Assembly (NCBI GenBank): GCA_037132015.1
Contig: JBAXPW010000011.1
Span: 1 to 28,358 of the forward strand
Direction: 5' to 3'
Length of the DNA: 28,358 bases
Source of the DNA: JBAXPW01 sp037132015
Lineage (GTDB): Bacteria; Patescibacteriota; Microgenomatia; UBA1406; GWC2-37-13
Part shown: piece by piece, positions 9,896 to 17,595 of the stretch
How positions within the stretch are numbered: position 1 is the stretch's first letter
Layout: every line of letters begins with the position of its first letter
The notes under the pieces: generated by a model
The model's input: only the letters and a program-made list of their open reading frames with translations
Told to the model about the DNA's origin: nothing
Databases searched by the model: none
Program-made: the position numbers and the translations under genes

Positions 9896-11155
9896 ATGAA
9901 AAAACTACCTTCAATTATTTTTGTCGCTCTATTAGTTTTTATTTTTTTAATTTTAGCTATAACAAGTAAAACATTTCTCAAAAATGTATTTTTTCTAAGT
10001 AAAACCTCTACTTTGGCAGATGAGAAAAGCCTGAAAATTCAGGCACAAAAACTTATAGAACTTTCGAATGAAAATAATTATGAAGAAATCTATTTAAATT
10101 TTATGTCTTCAAACATCAAAAAAATATATAGTGAATATATTGATCCTCATTCAAATTCAGATCCATATAAATACTCGTATCTTGAAACAATACGAAATTA
10201 CTATAAAACAACAAATATTCAGTCATCAAACATAAAAATTCATTCAATTAAAATAGAGGATGCCATTGGATATATAAAGAGAACTCTCACAATTTGCTAT
10301 GACAAATTGTGTAAAAATAATTCAACAGATACTTCAACTGTTCCGTGGATTTTTGAACAAGGACAATGGAGAACATCACAAGAACAACCAATTTGTATAC
10401 GAAAACCACCCTATAATACCTCCACTCTATCAAATAGTCAAAAACGAATAAGAGATGCTAAAACTCAAGTAGAAATCGTATGGCAAGTTGAGTGCGATAT
10501 GTTTCCGTTATATTTTTTTCTGGAACCAATCAACTCACAAGTAACTCCACTTGCAAATAGTGAAATCAAAAGAAGTATAGAAATACTACAAAAAACATTT
10601 CAAAAATATCCTTCATTAGTTCTCAAAAAGTATTTGCAAAAAGTATATCTAGTCAAATCGTTAACTAACTTTGGAGCATCATATGGAGGAACAAATGTTG
10701 CGAGAAATATATACCTCGCAAATAACGGAGTTGCAAAAGGATATACAGACCTATATATTGAGCAAATGTTTCATCATGAATTTTCTAGTATTTTATTGGC
10801 ATATATAGATACTTCATATGACAGAAGCACAACTTCATGGAAGAACTCTACGTGGACATCATTTAACAAGAACGATTTTAAATATGGTACAGGAGGATAT
10901 AACGAGATAAATAGTGGTACAGCGTCTCAAGATTTTGAGACAAAATATCAGAAAAATGGATTTCTCAATCAATACTCTACAACTTCTATGGAAAATGATT
11001 TTAACGAAATTGTTATGAATCTTTTTGTGAACTCAAAAGATTTTTGGATAGTAGTTGATAAAAATCCTATTTTAACCAAAAAGGCATCATTCGTCATCAA
11101 TTTTTATCATTCAATCGATCCCCAATTTACTGAGGAATTTTTTAGGAATATGTAA
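9896..11155 (+). CDS. Membrane-anchored protein of unknown function, possible degenerate zinc-peptidase fold
   Basis: A 419-residue protein with one N-terminal membrane segment (about 4-24) and a long, polar, outside-facing part. I recognise no family. Near residues 290-300 the sequence EQMFHHEFSSILLAYID resembles the helix of zinc metallopeptidases, with His293, His294 and Glu295. The second His of a canonical HExxH is Ser here, so catalysis is doubtful. A Gly-rich segment with NxGTA (near 330-345) and a Glu/Asn-rich helix (MENDFNEIVMNLF) follow and could supply further ligands. It starts 30 nt after the macroglobulin gene on the same strand, so it may share that operon. Its role may also be in envelope defence or turnover, which is inference only. 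Confidence 0.6.
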   Translation: MKKLPSIIFVALLVFIFLILAITSKTFLKNVFFLSKTSTLADEKSLKIQAQKLIELSNENNYEEIYLNFMSSNIKKIYSEYIDPHSNSDPYKYSYLETIRNYYKTTNIQSSNIKIHSIKIEDAIGYIKRTLTICYDKLCKNNSTDTSTVPWIFEQGQWRTSQEQPICIRKPPYNTSTLSNSQKRIRDAKTQVEIVWQVECDMFPLYFFLEPINSQVTPLANSEIKRSIEILQKTFQKYPSLVLKKYLQKVYLVKSLTNFGASYGGTNVARNIYLANNGVAKGYTDLYIEQMFHHEFSSILLAYIDTSYDRSTTSWKNSTWTSFNKNDFKYGTGGYNEINSGTASQDFETKYQKNGFLNQYSTTSMENDFNEIVMNLFVNSKDFWIVVDKNPILTKKASFVINFYHSIDPQFTEEFFRNM

Positions 11156-11426
11156 GTTAAAGTTAATTTTTTAATCATATTTAATAAATAATTCTAATTT
11201 TCGCTTCAAAAGAATCGTTATTTGTACAAAATCAATATAAAAATACAACGATTCCATGACAAAAGTATTATTGTTAGAAAAAAATACAATCTAGTACAAC
11301 CGTTGTCAAATAGACTTGTTTACACCCTATGAGATTCCAAAGTCATCAAATTTCCTGCCTGCCCCACCTAGCGATCAAACGAGGGATGAACTTGAGTCGC
11401 TATGTTGCCCAGTATGACAATCAGTC
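11156..11426. other. Intergenic region without a supported gene
   Basis: This region lies between convergent genes (an unknown membrane protein ends at 11155; a dehydrogenase ends at 11427). It is AT-rich to about 11350. From about 11355 to 11420 a more GC-rich stretch, read on the minus strand, starts GTCATACTGGGC and contains TCATCCCTCG. It resembles a decayed copy of the dispersed intergenic elements seen in such genomes. No convincing terminator hairpin with a T-run and no ORF with a promoter was found. Confidence 0.4.
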
Positions 11427-12236
11427 TTATGACAACAGCACGCCACCATCGACAACTATCTGAGAGCCCGTCATGTACGAAGACATATCGGATGCAAGAA
11501 ATAGTGCAACTTTCCCGATTTCATCTGGTTCTCCCATACGATGCATAGGAATTTTTTGCATAAATGCTTCCATGATTTTTGCCATATCCACACCATTTGG
11601 TACTGGAGCATTTGATTGGCTTTCTTTCACACCCGGCGTTACTATACCACCCGGAGCAATAGCATTTACCCAAATTTTGTGAGCTGAAAGTTCGAGAGCA
11701 ACATTTTTTGTAAATCCCCAAACGCCATGCTTTGATGCGTCATACGCAGCTAGTCCAATAGATGAAGGATGAAGCGCATCAATGGATGTGATATTGATAA
11801 TTTTCCCACCTTTTCCCTGTTTGATCATCTGTTTTGATACATAATTTGTCGTCAAAAATACACCAAATAAATTCGTACGAATTATTTTTTCAAAATCTGC
11901 GAGAGTAAGATTGGCAAGAGGAATTGAAGGATAAATACCTGCATTATTTACCAATATATTTACTTCGCCAAATGTTTCTACTGTTTTTTGAACAAGATTT
12001 ACTACATCAGCTTCTGTTGCAACATCTGTTTTTATATAATCAATCTGCCAACCTTTTGAAGTACCTTCCTGTTTAACTTTTTCGGCCTGTTCTTCTGTAC
12101 GGCACGCAATCATCACTTTTGCACCTGCCTCAGCCAGTCGATAAGTGATACCGTATCCAATTCCTTCAGAACCACCCGTAACAATAGCAACTTTTCCTGA
12201 AAGATTCATTAATGAATCGTGAGCAATAATGTCCAT
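11427..12236 (-). CDS. Short-chain dehydrogenase/reductase (FabG-like classical SDR)
   Basis: A 269-residue NAD(P)-dependent oxidoreductase with a Rossmann fold. Visible motifs are TGGSEGIG at 20-27 for the cofactor, NNAG at 95-98, catalytic Ser149, and Tyr163 with Lys167 in YDASK. IAPGGIVTP follows the active site as in classical SDRs, and the C-terminus SYMTGSQIVVDGG is typical of FabG- and glucose 1-dehydrogenase-like enzymes. The substrate cannot be assigned. Met10 (MNLSGK) is where most SDRs begin, so the nine-residue extension may be untranslated. A TATAAT lies at 12257-12262, 20 nt upstream of the first ATG, so this gene would have a short leader, unlike its neighbours. Confidence 0.88.
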   Translation of the reverse strand: MDIIAHDSLMNLSGKVAIVTGGSEGIGYGITYRLAEAGAKVMIACRTEEQAEKVKQEGTSKGWQIDYIKTDVATEADVVNLVQKTVETFGEVNILVNNAGIYPSIPLANLTLADFEKIIRTNLFGVFLTTNYVSKQMIKQGKGGKIINITSIDALHPSSIGLAAYDASKHGVWGFTKNVALELSAHKIWVNAIAPGGIVTPGVKESQSNAPVPNGVDMAKIMEAFMQKIPMHRMGEPDEIGKVALFLASDMSSYMTGSQIVVDGGVLLS

Positions 12237-12256
12237 AGAATTAGTTAAAATGGATA

Positions 12257-12262
12257 ATTATA
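12257..12262 (-). promoter_or_regulatory. -10 box of the dehydrogenase gene
   Basis: A minus-strand TATAAT in the 36-nt gap after the UPF0182 gene, 20 nt before the first ATG of the dehydrogenase. It would give the gene its own promoter with a short untranslated leader. Confidence 0.35.
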
Positions 12263-12272
12263 TATTTTACTC

Positions 12273-15032
12273 CTATTTATTCTTCATTTGTTTGAGAATT
12301 TCACCCAATTTTTTAATTTTCTCTCCATATGTTGTCCAATCACCATCTTTTTGAGCTTGAATTGCAGAATCATACAGACTTTGCGCTTCAAGTGTAATAT
12401 TTGATTGATCCGTATGTATAGTATTTGGAACAGACGGCGTCGGACTTATTTCACTATTTTGGGAACTCTCTTTTACGCTTTGAGAAGTAACTCCAAATAT
12501 TTTTGCCAATGCATTTGATAATGTATCTTCCATCGCTATCATATCTTCATACGCCACAATTACACGTTTTAATTCGGGAATTTTCCCGTTTTCTGCTTGA
12601 AGATACAATGCTCGAATATACAATACAGACTCGTCTATTGGGATAACTAACAATGGTCCTTGAATAACTTGTGAACCATGCTGATCCCATAACGTAATCT
12701 GTTGAGAAATTGATGGCTCTTGATTGATACGTGCAATGATTTGTTTGGGCCCATACACAAGTGAATCTTTTGGGAAACGATACACTCGAAGTTTCCCATA
12801 ATTCTCACCATCATTTCGTGCAACTAACCATGCAGATAAATTATCTTTTCCCCGAGGAGTAAATGGTTGCATAAATACATATTCTTCTTTTGTTTCACCG
12901 GGAAGTTTCATCACTAAGTGACGGGGAGCAACAGCTGTTACATCAGTTTCTCCTGCTTGTACAACTTGATCTGATGCAATAGATGGAATTTCCCATTGAT
13001 CTTCACGATTATAAAAATTCTGTGCTTGATTCATATGATAGGTGCGATAGATGTCCGATTGAAGCTTGAAAATATCTTCTGGATACCGAATTTGTGATTT
13101 AAGTCCTGCAGAAATTGTCGATAGATCTTTAAATACATTGGGAAAAATACGTGCGATAGTTTGAATAAGAGGATCAGTTTTATCAGATATGTAATACGAT
13201 GTGGTCCCATTATATGCGTCTATAACTACCTTTACTGAGTTACGAATATAATTCATACTCTCTCCGTTGTATGTACTTGGTTGAGAATAGGGATATCTAT
13301 TTGTCATCGTATATCCATCTATGATCCAATATAATTTTCCATCATTTACCACTATATATGGATCATTATCAAGATGTATAAAAGGTGCGATTGTTTGCAC
13401 TCGCTCAACTATATTTCGATATAAATGAATACGTGATTGATTTGTTATATCACTGCTAAATAATAGTTCAATTGATCCAGTACGCAATGCATACAGAATT
13501 TTTTTGAAAAATGAATCCATCGGCACACCACCATTTCCTTCATAGTTGGCATAAATATTTTCTTCACCTTTTGGATACGAAAATTCTTTTGTTTTTGCAT
13601 TTGTGATAATATAATCGTTTGTTAATTCTCCATAATATATCTCGGGACGTGTGAGAGTAAGCTCTGGATATGAAGATTTGGTAGGAATATCACGAGCAAA
13701 CAGCACCGGTAACCCTTGTGTTGTAACCTGATTTACAGGACTAGCAGCGATACCATATCCGTGAGTAAATGTCAGATGGCGATTGATCCATGTCTGACTT
13801 GGTAGTGAATTTGTTGCCATCTCACGAGCTGAAATCATGATCTGTCTTGGTTCGCCATCAATTATGTATCTACTGTTATCAATCTGACCAAATTCATAAT
13901 ATGTACGAATTTCTTGAATTTGTGAGAACGTTGAGAGAAGGGGAGCGCGATCCCATAATCTCACATTTTTCATTGTTACTTCATTAGACACAATATTTTG
14001 TTGAGTGAGCTTTTTATCTGCCTTCAATGATTTTACTTCTACTGAATCGAGATTGTACCCTTTTAACGTCGCATCAATATTTTTCAAAATATACGGAGTC
14101 TCTTTTGCAAGTTCGTTTGGTGAAACGATAAATTGCTGAATAAATCCCGGAATAACTACCTGCAAAACACTATTTATCACGATCAATACTGAGATAAAAA
14201 TAATTCCCTTTATTCGATTTGTGATAATGCTAAAACAAAGAAATATTCCTGCCAACCCCATCAAAACGATAGAGATATATTTTAGTGGAATAAGAGCGGT
14301 AACATCCGTAAAACCCGCACCATAAACAAGATTATCACTGTACACAAGTGAAAAAATTGAAAAATACGATTGCAAACTAAAAAGAATAAATAATACTAAT
14401 ATCAATAATCCAACATGTATTCGAGTTCCCTTATCAATGGAACTCATAAATGCTGACAACGTGCGCTGACCAAGCATTCGTTTCCCAATTTTAAGAAGTG
14501 AAAGAATAAGAACGCCAATAAGTGTAAGAAATAAAAGTGTAATCCCAAATTGGATTACAAGATTATAAAAAGGAACCTTAAATACATAGAACGAGATATC
14601 TTTATTAAAAAGGGGATCGTTTGTATTAAATGAAACACTATTTATAAATCGCAATATCGTAAACCAATTAGAAGAAAATCCAAGAGCAAGAACAAACGAT
14701 AATATCACCGAACCAATCAATAAAACTCTTCTTGAAAAATTGGTAACAAAATCAACAGCGGTACCCAACCATGCACGAGGAATCATTATCAAGATATTTT
14801 GAGTTGCTCGTGATGCTATAAGAATATGAGTAAAAAACCAGATGAGAGAAATGAGGAAAACAACACAACCAATGATTAGTCGAGATGAAAGTGAAGTAAC
14901 AATTATTTGTTGATATCCCATCTGCACAAAGAACCACCAGTCAGTGAGGAAAGAGAGAGCCTGTCCAAAAAACAAAATACAAAGTCCAAACAACATAAAA
15001 ACGAAGTATAGAAATATCGGATTTTTTTTCAT
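12273..15032 (-). CDS. UPF0182 family membrane protein
   Basis: A 919-residue protein. About seven hydrophobic membrane segments occupy roughly the first 300 residues. They are followed by a large soluble, probably extracytoplasmic region with the conserved UPF0182/COG1615 look (WDRAPLLSTFSQIQEIRTYY, FTHGYG, PEIYYGE, DGYT...RYPYS). The C-terminal tail (about 855-919) is charged and helical after a Ser/Pro/Thr linker. Length fits the family, found in Actinobacteria, Cyanobacteria and CPR; its function is not established. The start was chosen because TATAAT (15041-15046) ends 8 nt before this ATG. It is followed by the dehydrogenase with a 36-nt gap. Confidence 0.9.
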   Translation of the reverse strand: MKKNPIFLYFVFMLFGLCILFFGQALSFLTDWWFFVQMGYQQIIVTSLSSRLIIGCVVFLISLIWFFTHILIASRATQNILIMIPRAWLGTAVDFVTNFSRRVLLIGSVILSFVLALGFSSNWFTILRFINSVSFNTNDPLFNKDISFYVFKVPFYNLVIQFGITLLFLTLIGVLILSLLKIGKRMLGQRTLSAFMSSIDKGTRIHVGLLILVLFILFSLQSYFSIFSLVYSDNLVYGAGFTDVTALIPLKYISIVLMGLAGIFLCFSIITNRIKGIIFISVLIVINSVLQVVIPGFIQQFIVSPNELAKETPYILKNIDATLKGYNLDSVEVKSLKADKKLTQQNIVSNEVTMKNVRLWDRAPLLSTFSQIQEIRTYYEFGQIDNSRYIIDGEPRQIMISAREMATNSLPSQTWINRHLTFTHGYGIAASPVNQVTTQGLPVLFARDIPTKSSYPELTLTRPEIYYGELTNDYIITNAKTKEFSYPKGEENIYANYEGNGGVPMDSFFKKILYALRTGSIELLFSSDITNQSRIHLYRNIVERVQTIAPFIHLDNDPYIVVNDGKLYWIIDGYTMTNRYPYSQPSTYNGESMNYIRNSVKVVIDAYNGTTSYYISDKTDPLIQTIARIFPNVFKDLSTISAGLKSQIRYPEDIFKLQSDIYRTYHMNQAQNFYNREDQWEIPSIASDQVVQAGETDVTAVAPRHLVMKLPGETKEEYVFMQPFTPRGKDNLSAWLVARNDGENYGKLRVYRFPKDSLVYGPKQIIARINQEPSISQQITLWDQHGSQVIQGPLLVIPIDESVLYIRALYLQAENGKIPELKRVIVAYEDMIAMEDTLSNALAKIFGVTSQSVKESSQNSEISPTPSVPNTIHTDQSNITLEAQSLYDSAIQAQKDGDWTTYGEKIKKLGEILKQMKNK

Positions 15033-15040
15033 ATGAGACT

Positions 15041-15046
15041 ATTATA
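15041..15046 (-). promoter_or_regulatory. -10 box of the UPF0182 gene
   Basis: A minus-strand TATAAT ending 8 nt before the ATG. The candidate -35 at 17 bp (AAACTC, 15064-15069) is weak and lies in the tail of repeat copy R. A leaderless transcript is predicted. Confidence 0.5.
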
Positions 15047-15061
15047 CACCCATGGTTGAGA

Positions 15062-15225
15062 TAGAGTTTATCATGTTATAAAGTTCATAAAGTTATAAAG
15101 TCATAAAGTCATAAAGTCGAAAGTCTAAAGTGGAAAGTCAGAAGAGAAATTCTCCTCTGTGGAGGAATCCTCCGATTCGGCTTGTCATTCCCGCCCTGAG
15201 ATACCTCAGGGTAAACTCCGGCGGG
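15062..15225 (-). repeat. Intergenic hairpin repeat, copy R (inverted relative to copy L)
   Basis: Read on the minus strand from 15225, this copy has the same hairpin core as copy L at 1-107 (core here 15119-15225, about 7 mismatches). The tail is made of ACTTTATG/ACTTTATA repeats down to about 15062. The hairpin GAGG arms are retained with one change to a G-U pair. The tail points into the promoter of UPF0182. Confidence 0.75.
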
Positions 15226-15310
15226 TTTACACTTGAAATCAAGTGAATCCAGTCTTTTATATTTCTAATTGTTATTTATGTCTGGTTTACACTAGAGCTC
15301 TGCTCTAGTG
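15211..15310. repeat. Cluster of nested palindromes adjoining copy R
   Basis: Three palindromes follow one another: GTAAAC-TCCGGCGG-GTTTAC (15211-15230), CACTTGA-AA-TCAAGTG (15230-15245) and CACTAGAGC-TCT-GCTCTAGTG (15290-15310). The last two are each preceded by GGTTTA, so they share a base but have different upper stems, as in paired copies of a small mobile repeat. The last hairpin covers the stop codon of the 48-residue ORF. It lacks a T-run, so it is not a clear intrinsic terminator. Confidence 0.6.
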
Positions 15311-15451
15311 ATACCCTTCTTCTTCAAGGGCATGACATTTTAATTTTACTCCTTGCCGTTGGAGGTCATTCAGGAAAACATAAGATGTATAAATAGAACT
15401 CATTTCATGTGTGGTTAAGGAAAAAAGCTCATAAAATTTTTCAATTTGCAT
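15305..15451 (-). CDS. 48-residue hypothetical protein
   Basis: This short ORF begins MQIEKFYELFSLTTHEM and ends LEEEGYH. It has a protein-like composition (amphipathic first half, one Cys, acidic end) and no membrane segment. Its ATG is divergent from the hypothetical gene starting at 15507. A TATAAA box (15465-15470) lies 13 nt upstream. The TAG stop lies in the descending arm of a 9-bp hairpin, so the coding end may have been replaced or shortened by the inserted palindrome. No family recognised. Confidence 0.42.
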   Translation of the reverse strand: MQIEKFYELFSLTTHEMSSIYTSYVFLNDLQRQGVKLKCHALEEEGYH

Positions 15452-15506
15452 TTAATCAATTAATTTTATATGATTGGATTATTCATACGTATTCACACTA
15501 TTTATT

Positions 15507-16208
15507 ATGAACGAATCAGACAGTCAACACGGACAGTCAACACGGACAGTCAACACGGCATCTTCAAGAGAACTTACCCCAATGCAGAGATATGAGCAAT
15601 TTATTAGAAGTGATGGGCTTGCAGATTTATTAACTATTGGAGTTGGAGATTTAATAGATGAATTACGCGAATTAAATGCTCAACCTCGACCGGATGGTTC
15701 TACTTATAGAATAGAAGAGGTATTATCTCATCTAGAGAATCTAAGCACTCATGCATTAAATCACTTTAATAGTCATACATTACGAACATTTACAGGAACA
15801 TCAGAGCAATTAGAACTTATTCTGAGCCCTTCTGATAGACTTAGAAATAATAATGGCCAATTAGACTTCGCCGCGGGACCTGTCGAAGAATGTGTTGTTA
15901 CTTTGTCTGGTTTTCTTCCGTCTACGTACGCTCAACCAGAGAAATATCTTACAAGAAAAAATCAACAACTATCAATACACTCACGACAAGTAAGTTATAA
16001 TCCTAAGAAAAGTAGCACCGAAATAGAAAATGGCGGTACTGGTGTAGAATTTTCACTCAATGGAGAAGGAATAGCTGAAGTTAGAGGAATTACTCATATA
16101 GGAAGTCTTCGCTGTAGATCAAATATGATAAGTGATATAGGAAGTATTCCTGCAAATCAAGAAATAATTTATAACATATCAAATCAAATATCTCTGTTAG
16201 GATTTTAA
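15507..16208 (+). CDS. Hypothetical protein with a 13-bp triplication at its 5' end
   Basis: A 233-residue soluble protein with no signal peptide or membrane segment and no family I recognise. The ATG at 15507 is preferred over an upstream TTG at 15474, which overlaps a TATGAT box (15469-15474) that may be the promoter. Three perfect copies of GACAGTCAACACG (15519-15557) encode residues about 5-17. As 13 is not a multiple of 3, each copy is read in a different frame. The remainder has a helical half (about 25-100, LTPMQRYEQF...LRELNA) and a beta-rich half with RCRSN near the end. No SD precedes the start. Confidence 0.6.
   Translation: MNESDSQHGQSTRTVNTASSRELTPMQRYEQFIRSDGLADLLTIGVGDLIDELRELNAQPRPDGSTYRIEEVLSHLENLSTHALNHFNSHTLRTFTGTSEQLELILSPSDRLRNNNGQLDFAAGPVEECVVTLSGFLPSTYAQPEKYLTRKNQQLSIHSRQVSYNPKKSSTEIENGGTGVEFSLNGEGIAEVRGITHIGSLRCRSNMISDIGSIPANQEIIYNISNQISLLGF
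15519..15557 (+). repeat. 13-bp tandem repeat, three copies, inside a coding region
   Basis: GACAGTCAACACG occurs at 15519-15531, 15532-15544 and 15545-15557 without mismatch. It lies 10 nt after the ATG at 15507-15509. Gain or loss of one copy would shift the reading frame. Confidence 0.9.
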
Positions 16209-16239
16209 TCCATCACCACAATCACAACTCAAAATCATG

Positions 16240-16245
16240 TAGAAT
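16240..16245 (+). promoter_or_regulatory. -10 box of the TfoX-domain gene
   Basis: TAGAAT ends 6 nt before the ATG at 16252, in a 43-nt gap after the preceding gene. A leaderless transcript is predicted. No good -35 was seen. Confidence 0.45.
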
Positions 16246-16251
16246 ATATCC

Positions 16252-16596
16252 ATGCCTACATCAAAAGATTTTATAGATGCATTGGAACATCAGTTGCGTC
16301 ATATCCCCGCTATCAGAACACGCGCTATGTTTGGTGAATATGCACTCTACTATAATGAAGTAGTTGTAGGACTCATTTGTGATGAAACAATCTATATCAA
16401 AATAACTGAACAAACTACAAAACTTGTTGACCCAGCTACTGAAAAAGGTCCTCCTTACGTTGGAGCAAAAGACCAATATATCATTGATGAAAAACTTCTT
16501 CAAGATCAACCATTTATAAAAAATCTTTTAATAGCATGTAGCGAGGATGTGGAAAAAGCAAAAAAAGTTACAAAAAAGAGATCAAAAACGATTTAA
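16252..16596 (+). CDS. TfoX N-terminal domain protein
   Basis: A 114-residue protein that is essentially a single TfoX N-domain. RAMFGEYALYYNEVVVGLICD and the later PPYVGAKDQYIID match the conserved core of that family (Pfam TfoX_N). The C-terminal TfoX domain of the gammaproteobacterial competence regulator is absent, and the chain ends in a lysine-rich tail. Stand-alone N-domain proteins are widespread and of uncertain function, so a role in competence should not be assumed. The last 15 nt overlap the 3' end of the convergent CoA biosynthesis gene. Confidence 0.85.
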   Translation: MPTSKDFIDALEHQLRHIPAIRTRAMFGEYALYYNEVVVGLICDETIYIKITEQTTKLVDPATEKGPPYVGAKDQYIIDEKLLQDQPFIKNLLIACSEDVEKAKKVTKKRSKTI

Positions 16597-17595
16597 TAAT
16601 TTTTCAGTTTTTTCCTTCATTTCTTCTGTCACATCAATGCACACAACTCCTTCATCACGCAATCCGTAGAGAACAATAGAATGAAGTGGAGCAATCGCAA
16701 TAACAGGAAGACCAAGAAGATCCTCTTCACCAATAATCTGAATTATTTGAGGAACTAACGTATCAAAATATGTTTGAATCGACTTTTTTATTCGCACAAA
16801 TGCACTTTTTGTAATCGTACCTGAAGCATTAAGAACTGATGCTTCAGAACCTACTAACGGAACTAATACTTTTTCTCTTTTTGTTTTTCCATCAATAATT
16901 GAAAGAGCTGGCGTGTAATGATGTTGACGAAGCGTCATTGAAATATAATCACCAACTGCTATCACCATAGGAGGATTCACTTCCTCAATATAACGAATAA
17001 TTGTTTCTGTCGTTTCGTCGTGATCCTTTCCATGAATAATTATTCCCAATGGATTTCGCAACTCATTCCTGAGAGAATCGGGCATCACAATATTATTTCT
17101 CTCACTAAAAACATTTCCATACAGTTTCCCCGTTCTATTTATGAGGCCTGAGCGGATGTTAGAAGAGCTAATTATCGTCTTATCTTGGCCTTTCACAAAA
17201 GGAACAACTACTATTTTTAATGGCAATCTATTGTTCAGCAGTCGTTTAACATTTATTTCTTTTGCAACAGACAATGTTTCTTTTGATACGATAATACCAT
17301 CAAGAGTTATGTCAGTTAACGTGATCCCATATGCGTCGTGGAGAGGAATAATAGTATATGTATTTTTATAGTTTTTCCTCTGTATATATTTTTCTACGCA
17401 TGTTGCTCTATCTTCAAACGATTCAATATATCGTGAAAACTTTTTTGTGCAAATATAATTATCTATAGTAATTCCGATTGAAACTCTTTTTCCTGAAGCA
17501 AATGCACTATCAATCATTGATGCATGTCCTGCATGAAAATGATCAAATGTCCCTCCAACGGTAACATGGTGAAGCAATGTATGAAGATCAAGCAT
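16582..17595 (-). CDS. Fusion: archaeal-type phosphopantetheine adenylyltransferase + GTP-dependent dephospho-CoA kinase
   Basis: A 337-residue protein joining the last two steps of coenzyme A synthesis. Residues about 8-160 are a nucleotidyltransferase of the archaeal/eukaryotic PPAT type (COG1019): GGTFDHFHAGH at 14-24 and SSSNIRSG at 143-150, the usual first and last motifs. Residues about 165-335 match DUF359/COG1909, the archaeal dephospho-CoA kinase that uses GTP: AVGDYIS at 213-219, DGKTKR at 235-240, NASGTIT at 256-262, GEEDLLGLP at 289-297 and LYGLRDEGVV at 309-318. No bacterial CoaE P-loop is present. The ATG overlaps the obg stop (ATGCTTGA), and a TATAAT within the obg 3' end lies 8 nt upstream. 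The domain calls are strong; the activity is inferred. Confidence 0.88.
   Translation of the reverse strand: MLDLHTLLHHVTVGGTFDHFHAGHASMIDSAFASGKRVSIGITIDNYICTKKFSRYIESFEDRATCVEKYIQRKNYKNTYTIIPLHDAYGITLTDITLDGIIVSKETLSVAKEINVKRLLNNRLPLKIVVVPFVKGQDKTIISSSNIRSGLINRTGKLYGNVFSERNNIVMPDSLRNELRNPLGIIIHGKDHDETTETIIRYIEEVNPPMVIAVGDYISMTLRQHHYTPALSIIDGKTKREKVLVPLVGSEASVLNASGTITKSAFVRIKKSIQTYFDTLVPQIIQIIGEEDLLGLPVIAIAPLHSIVLYGLRDEGVVCIDVTEEMKEKTEKLLNRF

Noticed and set aside
11355..11420. A tRNA or small RNA in the GC-richer patch between convergent genes
   Set aside because: No cloverleaf or T-loop sequence could be found, and no promoter with terminator was seen.
1..15225. A 15-kb composite transposon bounded by the inverted repeats
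   Set aside because: No transposase, no target duplications and ordinary core-type genes inside; the repeats have intergenic dispersed-element character, so only a repeat family is claimed.
15305..15451. The ORF end hairpin at 15290-15310 as an intrinsic terminator
   Set aside because: A 9-bp stem is present but no T-run follows on either strand.
15474..15506. A longer version of the hypothetical gene starting from TTG at 15474
   Set aside because: The TTG overlaps a TATGAT box, and an ATG at 15507 gives a normal start.
16252..16596. A competence regulator (full TfoX/Sxy)
   Set aside because: Only the N-terminal domain is present; stand-alone N-domain proteins are not established competence regulators.
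17588..17595. UGA recoding to Gly (SR1/Gracilibacteria code)
   Set aside because: obg ends at TGA at the end of its G domain and no gene here needs an internal TGA to stay open.
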